Source: Streptomyces lincolnensis
GTDB lineage: Bacteria > Actinomycetota > Actinomycetes > Streptomycetales > Streptomycetaceae
Length of the DNA stretch: 64,000 nucleotides
NCBI RefSeq assembly: GCF_021173675.1
Contig: NZ_JAIHON010000003.1
Coordinates: forward strand, 310,001-374,000
Direction of reading: 5' to 3'
Shown: positions 59,181 to 64,000 of the stretch, piece by piece
Layout of the letters: each line of letters starts with the position of its first letter
How positions within the stretch are numbered: position 1 is the first letter of the stretch
Program-made: the position numbers and the translations under genes
Notes under the pieces: model-generated
What the model saw: the letters and a program-made list of their open reading frames with translations, nothing else
Told to the model about the DNA's origin: nothing
Database searches by the model: none

Positions 59181-60023
59181 ATGGAGTCCGTGCGTATATC
59201 CATCACCGCGGCGATCCGCCGCTCCCGTTTCCTCGCGGCAGGACTCCTGCTCGCCCTGTGCTCCATGAACCTCACCTCGCCCGCCGCTCACGCGGCGGGC
59301 GATCCCGTTCCCGCCCCGGTCCGCGGTTCCGCCCGGATGGGCATGGGAGTCGTGGCCCACGACGGCCAGGGAGGCATTCCCCTCGACACCCGAGCCACAT
59401 ACACCGAGGGCGTCGACGTCTCCAGCCACCAGCGCAACGTCGCCTGGTCCACCCTCTGGAACAGCGGAGTCCGCTGGGCCTACGCCAAGGCCACCGAGGG
59501 CACGTACTACACGAACCCGTACCACCCGCAGCAGTACGGCGGCGCCTACGACGTCGGCATGGTCCGCGGCGCCTACCACTTCGCCACCCCGGACACCACG
59601 AGCGGAGCGGCCCAGGCCGACTACTTCGTGAACCACGGCGGCGGCTGGTCCGAGGACGGCAGGACCCTCCCGGGCGCGCTGGACATCGAGTGGAACCCCT
59701 ACGGCCCGTCCTGCTACGGCAAGTCCCGCAGCGCGATGGTCTCCTGGATCCGTGACTTCCTGAACCGCTACAAGACCCGCACCGGCCGCGACGCCGTCAT
59801 CTACACGGCCACCAGCTGGTGGACCGAGTGCACCGGCAACTACGCGGGCTTCGGATCGACCAACCCCCTGTGGATCGCCCGCTACGCCTCCACTGTCGGC
59901 ACCCTCCCGGCGGGCTGGTCGTCGTACACGATGTGGCAGTACACCTCCTCCGGCCCCACCGTCGGTGACCACGACAGGTTCAATGGGTCCACCGACCGGC
60001 TGCGGACGTTCAGCCGCGGCTGA
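59181..60023 (+). CDS. Secreted GH25 lysozyme (cellosyl-like)
   Basis: 280 residues from an ATG at 59181; a GTG at 59190 is the alternative. The signal peptide ends around AAHAA (residue 39). GVDVSSHQRNVAWSTLW with the catalytic Asp, AYAKATEGTYYTNPYHPQQY, VRGAYHFATPDTTSG, and GALDIEWNPYGPSCYG with the Asp-x-Glu pair are the GH25 signatures, ending WQYTSSGPTVGDHDRFNGS. It should cut the beta-1,4 bond of peptidoglycan outside the cell. It follows the DUF1996 gene by 63 bp and may be co-transcribed, but also has its own ribosome site. Confidence 0.92.
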   Translation: MESVRISITAAIRRSRFLAAGLLLALCSMNLTSPAAHAAGDPVPAPVRGSARMGMGVVAHDGQGGIPLDTRATYTEGVDVSSHQRNVAWSTLWNSGVRWAYAKATEGTYYTNPYHPQQYGGAYDVGMVRGAYHFATPDTTSGAAQADYFVNHGGGWSEDGRTLPGALDIEWNPYGPSCYGKSRSAMVSWIRDFLNRYKTRTGRDAVIYTATSWWTECTGNYAGFGSTNPLWIARYASTVGTLPAGWSSYTMWQYTSSGPTVGDHDRFNGSTDRLRTFSRG

Positions 60024-60137
60024 CGGCAATGGATCGGCACGGGGGGTTTGCCGGAACGGCAACTTCTCTTGCCCGTCCGGGCCGCCGGGACGGAGGCTTC
60101 CCGCAACGACCGAGCCGTGTTGCGACCAGGAGGCGTC

Positions 60138-60776
60138 ATGACCGAGATCCCCACCACTGAGGCGGCCGAGTTCTGGGAGGCCCGTTACGCGGGCGAACAA
60201 CGCGTCTGGAGCGGCCGCCCCAATCCGCTGCTCGTGCGCGAGGTGAGCGGCCTCGCGCCCGGTACCGCCCTCGACCTGGGCTGCGGTGAGGGCGCGGACG
60301 CGGTGTGGCTCGCCTCGAAGGGCTGGCGGGTCACGGGTGTCGACATCTCTCCCACCGCGCTGGAGCGTGCGGCCGGGCATGCCGCCGACGCGGGTGTCGC
60401 GGACCGGGTGGTGTGGGAGCGGCACGAGCTCGGCGTGACCTTCCCGGAGGGGGTCTTCGACCTGGTCAGTGCCCAGTTCCTGATGTCGCCGGTGCACCTG
60501 GACCAGGAGGCGGTGCTGCGGCGGGCGGCCGCGGCGGTGGCGCCGGGCGGCACGCTGGTGATCGCCATGCACGCCGGATGGCCGTCATGGCAGGACGAAC
60601 CGCCTTTCGACGCGGAGTTCCCCACGCTGGACGGCGTGCTGACCTCCCTCGCGCTGCCGGAGGAGAGCTGGAAGGTGGAGACCATGGAGGCGGTCCGCAA
60701 GCCGAGCCCCTCGCCCGAAGGCGTCGAGGGGTTCCGCGAGGACAACGTGTGGCGGATCCGGCGCATCGGATCCTGA
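60138..60776 (+). CDS. SAM-dependent methyltransferase (tellurite-resistance TehB/thiopurine type)
   Basis: 212 residues from an ATG at 60138 with a CCAGGAGG ribosome site. TTEAAEFWEARYAGEQRVWS and GRPNPLLVREVSGLAPGTAL lead into DLGCGEGADAVWLASKGWRV (SAM motif I) and VDISPTALERAAGHA, with FDLVSAQFLMSPVHLDQE as motif IV. The pattern W-S-G-x-P-N-x-L is typical of a small-molecule methyltransferase group. Substrate unknown. Convergent with the glycerol-3-phosphate dehydrogenase gene. Confidence 0.9.
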   Translation: MTEIPTTEAAEFWEARYAGEQRVWSGRPNPLLVREVSGLAPGTALDLGCGEGADAVWLASKGWRVTGVDISPTALERAAGHAADAGVADRVVWERHELGVTFPEGVFDLVSAQFLMSPVHLDQEAVLRRAAAAVAPGGTLVIAMHAGWPSWQDEPPFDAEFPTLDGVLTSLALPEESWKVETMEAVRKPSPSPEGVEGFREDNVWRIRRIGS

Positions 60777-60878
60777 CGTCGGCTCCTCGCTCCGTCGGCC
60801 CGGCCCCGTCGCTCTGGCCCCTTAGGTCCGGCCCCTTCGGTCTCGTTCTGACGTTCTCGACCCGTTGGCCTCACCCCG

Positions 60879-62435
60879 TCAGTCCCGCTCCGCCATGACC
60901 TCGCCGATCGCCTCGCGTGCCGCCTCCAGTGCCGCCGCCCGGTCCTCGGGCACCAGCCCGATCCGGGTGCGCCGGTCGAGCACGTCCGCCTCGTCGAGCG
61001 CGCCCTCGTGGCGAACCGCCCACAGGAGTTCGGCCCGGGTCACCGGATGGCCGGGCAGGACCGGGGCGCGCAGGCGGGGGTCGGACGCGCCGAGCGCGTG
61101 CACGGCCGGTGCCTCGGTGCCGTAGCGCCGTAGGAGAGGGCGCGGCGCGGGAAGGGTGTCCAGGACGTGGGGCGGGGCGGCGCCGACGAGGGGGAGCGAG
61201 GCGGTGGGGGACGGGCCCGCGGCCAGGCCCCGGGCGGTGACGGTCGCGTCCACGGCGTCCTCGGCCATCCGGCGGTAGGTGGTGAGCTTGCCGCCGACCA
61301 CGGTGATCACGCCGTCCGGTGAGGTGAGCACCGCGTGCCGGCGGGAGATGTCGGCCGTCCTGGCCGCCGTACCGGAATCCGCCGCCGTGTCGAGCAGGGG
61401 CCGCAGGCCGGCGAACGCGCCCACGACGTCGTCGCGTTGGACGGGGAGGTCGAGGACGGAGCCGAGGACGTCGAGCAGGAAGCCGATGTCGGACTCGGGG
61501 GCCTCGGGCACGTCCGGGACGTCGCCCTCGACCGGCTCGTCGGTGAGGCCGACGTAGACCCGGCCGTCGCCCTGGGGCAGGACGAGGACGAAGCGGCTCG
61601 TCTCGCCGGGGACCGGGATGTGCAGGCCCGCGGGGAGCGGGCCGAGGCGGTCCGCGCGCAGGACGAGGTGGGTGCCGCGGGAGGGCCGGATCCGGATGCC
61701 GTCGACCAGGTCGCCGGCCCACACGCCCGAGGCGTTGATCACCGCTCGGGCGCGGATCTGCCCCTCGGCGCCGGTGAGTTCGTCCCGGATCCGGGCGCCG
61801 GAGCCGGTGACCTCCAGGGCCCGGACGCGGGTCAGGATCCGGGCGCCGTGTCCGGCGGCGGTGCGGGCGAGGGCGGTCACCAGACGGGCGTCGTCGGTGA
61901 GCCGGCCGTCCCAGGACAGCAGACCGCCGCGCAGGCCGTCGGTGCGCAGCGCCGGGGCCAGATGGCGGGTCTCCACGCCGGACAGCCGACGTGGGGCGGG
62001 CAGCGTGGCCCGCGCCGTACGGGCCGTCAGCCGCAGCGCGTCCCCGGCCCGGAAACCCGCCCAGGTCACGGCCGCCTGAGTGCGGGAGACCAGCGGAGTG
62101 AGGGGCAGCACGAACGGCTGGGCCCGGACCAGATGGGGCGCGGTGCGCTCCATCAGCACCCCGCGCTCCACCGCGCTCTCGTGGGCCACGTCGAACTGCC
62201 CCGAGGCGAGATAGCGCAGCCCGCCGTGGATGAGCTTGGAGCTCCAGCGGGAGGTGCCGAACGCCAGGTCGTGCGCGTCGACCGCGACGACGCTCAGACC
62301 CCGGGCGGCGGCGTCGAGGGCGGCCCCGGCGCCGGTCGCGCCGAGACCGACGACCAGGACGTCCACCACGGGACCGTCGACGGTGTCGGCCAGTTCGCGG
62401 GAGCGGCGGGCGGCGGACAAGGACGTGCTGCTCAT
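60879..62435 (-). CDS. glpD: Glycerol-3-phosphate dehydrogenase, FAD-dependent
   Basis: 518 residues from an ATG at 62435 that overlaps the stop of the TetR gene by 4 bp. [22 protein letters not shown] is the FAD-binding Rossmann motif, FGTSRWSSKLIHGGLRYLASGQ the GlpD signature, INASGVWAGDLVDG and PSRGTHLVLRADRL the substrate region, and VITVVGGKLTTYRRMAEDAVDA the C-terminal FAD motif, followed by the helical cap (PVTRAELLWAVRHEGALDEA, DVLDRRTRIGLVPED). It oxidises glycerol-3-phosphate to dihydroxyacetone phosphate and feeds electrons to the quinone pool at the membrane. Translational coupling with a TetR repressor suggests local control. Confidence 0.94.
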   Translation of the reverse strand: MSSTSLSAARRSRELADTVDGPVVDVLVVGLGATGAGAALDAAARGLSVVAVDAHDLAFGTSRWSSKLIHGGLRYLASGQFDVAHESAVERGVLMERTAPHLVRAQPFVLPLTPLVSRTQAAVTWAGFRAGDALRLTARTARATLPAPRRLSGVETRHLAPALRTDGLRGGLLSWDGRLTDDARLVTALARTAAGHGARILTRVRALEVTGSGARIRDELTGAEGQIRARAVINASGVWAGDLVDGIRIRPSRGTHLVLRADRLGPLPAGLHIPVPGETSRFVLVLPQGDGRVYVGLTDEPVEGDVPDVPEAPESDIGFLLDVLGSVLDLPVQRDDVVGAFAGLRPLLDTAADSGTAARTADISRRHAVLTSPDGVITVVGGKLTTYRRMAEDAVDATVTARGLAAGPSPTASLPLVGAAPPHVLDTLPAPRPLLRRYGTEAPAVHALGASDPRLRAPVLPGHPVTRAELLWAVRHEGALDEADVLDRRTRIGLVPEDRAAALEAAREAIGEVMAERD

Positions 62436-63028
62436 GGGCTCAGGGTCCTCTCCAGGACGGTGCGCAACTCCCCGAGGAAGGCGTCGCCGCTCAGCTCCGG
62501 GTCGTCCTCGTCGGTCATGGTCCGCAGGGACAGGGTGAAGGACTGCACGATCAACAGCAGGGCACGGGCCTGCCGTTCGACCGGGGCGGCGCGGACGGAT
62601 CCGTCGGCGTGGCCTTCGCGCAGCCCGTCGGCCAGCAGGCCCAGGAGGGCGTCCTGACTGGCCCCGCGCCGGTCGAGCACATAGGGCAGGAGCAGTTCGG
62701 GATCGACGTCGACGATCTTGCGGAACAGGGGGTGCGCGCGGAAGGCCGCCACCCCGGTCACCAGCCCGTCGACGATCAGGCTCCGCGCGTCCGCGTCGGG
62801 ACGCCGCTCCGGCATCGACGCGGTGGCCACCCCGACCCACTCGCGGGTCATCAGGTCCCCGACCAGGGTCCGCACGTCGGGCCAGCGCCGGTACAGCGTC
62901 ATCCGGGAGACACCCGCGCGACGGGCCACGTCGGTGAGCGTGGTGCGGCGGACACCGACGGCCAGGACACAGTCGCGGACCGCGTCGAGGACCGTGTCGT
63001 CCGTGCTGTTGTGACGAATAGGCGTCAT
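62432..63028 (-). CDS. TetR-family regulator, leaderless, coupled to glpD
   Basis: 198 residues from an ATG at 63028. VLAVGVRRTTLTDVARRAGV and SRMTLYRRWPDVRTLVGDLM form the TetR helix-turn-helix. The C-terminal region (FRAHPLFRKIVDVDPELLLPYV, ARALLLIVQSFTLSLRTMTD) is the TetR effector domain. TACACT lies 7 bp upstream of the ATG, so the mRNA is probably leaderless. Overlaps glpD by ATGA. It likely represses the divergent oxidase gene at 63108 and its own operon. Confidence 0.9.
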   Translation of the reverse strand: MTPIRHNSTDDTVLDAVRDCVLAVGVRRTTLTDVARRAGVSRMTLYRRWPDVRTLVGDLMTREWVGVATASMPERRPDADARSLIVDGLVTGVAAFRAHPLFRKIVDVDPELLLPYVLDRRGASQDALLGLLADGLREGHADGSVRAAPVERQARALLLIVQSFTLSLRTMTDEDDPELSGDAFLGELRTVLERTLSP

Positions 63029-63046
63029 GTGTCACAGTGTAACGCC
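63028..63046. promoter_or_regulatory. Leaderless promoter with overlapping repeat, TetR-glpD operon
   Basis: On the minus strand the sequence GTTACACTGTGACACATG contains a TACACT -10 box ending 7 bp before the ATG start. GTGTCAC and GTGTAAC-type half sites overlap it, a natural site for autorepression. Confidence 0.4.
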
Positions 63047-63107
63047 TCGTGGGCCTCCCCGGCCCAGGAAGCCGGTGTTCTTCGATCGAGCGGTGAGGAC
63101 GACAGTC

Positions 63108-64000
63108 ATGGACGACATGCTGTGGAGCGGCTGGGGCGACCCGGCCAGGGCCACGCCCTTGCCGGAACCGGTCACCGGACTCCTGCGCGACCTGCTCGGG
63201 GTCGAGCCGAGCGGCACGCGGACCGTCGCCCTGGCGGACATCCCCGTCCCGCCCTCGCCCCTGGACACCGCCGCCCGACGGTCCCTGGCCGCGATCGTCG
63301 GCGAGGAGCACGTCCGCGTCGACGCGGAGTCCCGCATCCGGCACACCCGCGGCAAGTCCACGCCCGACCTGCTGCGCATACGGGACGGTGACGTCGACGA
63401 CATCCCGGCGGCCGTGGTCCTCCCGGAGAGCCACGACGAGGTGCTGGCCGTCCTGCGCGCATGCGCCGAACACCGCCTGCCCGTCGTCCCGTTCGGCGGC
63501 GGCACCAGCGTCGTCGGCGGCCTCGCTCCCGGCCGACGCGGTGCCTTCGTCGCCCTGGACCTGCGCCGCATGAACCGCCTGCTCGCCCTCGACCCGGTCT
63601 CCCGCACCGCCACCCTGCAACCCGGCCTGCGTGCGCCGCGGGCCGAGGCGCTGCTGGCCGAACACGGCTTCACCCTCGGCCACTTCCCCCAGTCCTACGA
63701 GTGGGCGACGATCGGCGGATTCGCCGCCACCCGCTCCAGCGGACAGGCCTCCGCGGGCTACGGCCGCTTCGACGAGATGGTCCTCGCCCTCACCGTCGCC
63801 ACCCCCGAGGGCACCCTCGACACCGGCCGCGCCCCCCGCTCGGCCGCCGGACCCGACCTGCGTCAGCTGCTCCTCGGTTCGGAAGGGGCGTTCGGCGTGA
63901 TCACGTCCGTGACCGTACGGATCCGTCCCGTCCCGCAGGTCCGCCACTACGAGGGCTGGCGGTTCCCCTCCTTCGAGGAGGGCACCGCCGCCCTGCGCCG
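63108..64000 (+). CDS. FAD-binding oxidase, alkyldihydroxyacetonephosphate-synthase-like (3' end outside window)
   Basis: An ATG at 63108 with GGTGAGGAC upstream begins a frame open to the right edge (297 codons seen). WSGWGDPARATPLPEP is the N-terminal motif of ADHAP-synthase/FAD-linked oxidases. IPAAVVLPESHDEVLAVLRACAEHRLPVVPFGGGTSVVGGL (landmark) is the PCMH FAD-binding fold with its G-G-G-T-S motif, and FPQSYEWATIGGFAATRSSG and SEGAFGVITSVTVRIRPVP complete it. It would act on a dihydroxyacetone- or glycerol-derived ether or hydroxy acid. Divergent from the TetR-glpD operon, so it fits glycerol/dihydroxyacetone phosphate metabolism. The C-terminal cap domain is outside the window. Confidence 0.88.
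   Translation, partial: MDDMLWSGWGDPARATPLPEPVTGLLRDLLGVEPSGTRTVALADIPVPPSPLDTAARRSLAAIVGEEHVRVDAESRIRHTRGKSTPDLLRIRDGDVDDIPAAVVLPESHDEVLAVLRACAEHRLPVVPFGGGTSVVGGLAPGRRGAFVALDLRRMNRLLALDPVSRTATLQPGLRAPRAEALLAEHGFTLGHFPQSYEWATIGGFAATRSSGQASAGYGRFDEMVLALTVATPEGTLDTGRAPRSAAGPDLRQLLLGSEGAFGVITSVTVRIRPVPQVRHYEGWRFPSFEEGTAALR

Overview
This is a chromosomal window from a high-GC actinomycete, almost certainly a Streptomyces. The evidence is very strong G/C bias at third codon positions, frequent GTG starts, GGAGG-type ribosome sites, leaderless starts preceded by TAnnnT boxes, Tat and lipoprotein signals, a sugar ABC importer with no ATPase gene, an LAETG sortase-type anchor, and a high density of secreted hydrolases and regulators. 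No rRNA, tRNA, CRISPR array, insertion sequence or prophage was recognised. I count about 60 protein genes, two decayed gene remnants and a good set of operators and hairpins.

Layout. 1-7.3 kb: the end of a PAS/GAF sensor gene (runs off the left edge), a proline/betaine-type MFS carrier, a Tat-exported phospholipase C with a candidate PHO box, small secreted proteins and a dehydrogenase. 7.3-12.1 kb: a very large HTH-STAND-WD40 protein and a small secreted protein. 12.1-21.1 kb: a complete galactan-utilisation locus: secreted GH30 endo-beta-1,6-galactanase, GH42 beta-galactosidase, sugar-binding lipoprotein, two permeases, and a divergent LacI regulator facing two matching 16-bp operators. 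Hairpins sit after the binding-protein gene, after the GH42 gene and after the GH30 gene. 21.6-27 kb: a hypothetical, a hemerythrin protein, a decayed molybdopterin-oxidoreductase remnant, an M20 amidohydrolase, and a tightly overlapped nucleotidyltransferase/BON/metallophosphoesterase operon. 27.2-31.6 kb: an MMPL exporter with a small membrane partner, divergent from a two-component system across a 15+15 bp perfect inverted repeat. 31.8-37.7 kb: membrane protein and lipoprotein, an ECF sigma factor with SnoaL tail, MFS, DoxX-cupin pair and divergent LysR. 37.8-41.1 kb: TetR, DHA2-type MFS and alpha/beta hydrolase tied together by repeated AAACYGATCGGTTT operators; the same operator pair recurs at 52.25 kb before an NmrA-type oxidoreductase. 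41.3-44.3 kb: threonine dehydratase-like enzyme, LD-carboxypeptidase, hypothetical. 44.65-49.5 kb: a PLP-enzyme cluster (Y4yA-like decarboxylase, cysteine-synthase/rhodanese fusion, cysteine desulfurase-like enzyme) followed by a methyltransferase; Zur-like palindromes lie before the cluster and before the methyltransferase. 49.7-56.9 kb: NfeD/flotillin pair, acetyltransferase-like, NmrA, Nudix, catalase, DoxX, exonuclease. 57-64 kb: a wall-anchored DUF1996 protein, GH25 lysozyme, methyltransferase, glycerol-3-phosphate dehydrogenase coupled to a leaderless TetR, and a divergent FAD-linked oxidase that runs off the right edge.

The most interesting points are the zinc-type palindromes around the PLP-enzyme cluster (a possible metallophore-like or sulfur/amine pathway), the dispersed TetR regulon with paired operators 24-25 bp apart, and the large inverted repeat between the two-component system and the MMPL exporter. 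Functional names come from recognising motifs in the translated sequence; no database search was run.
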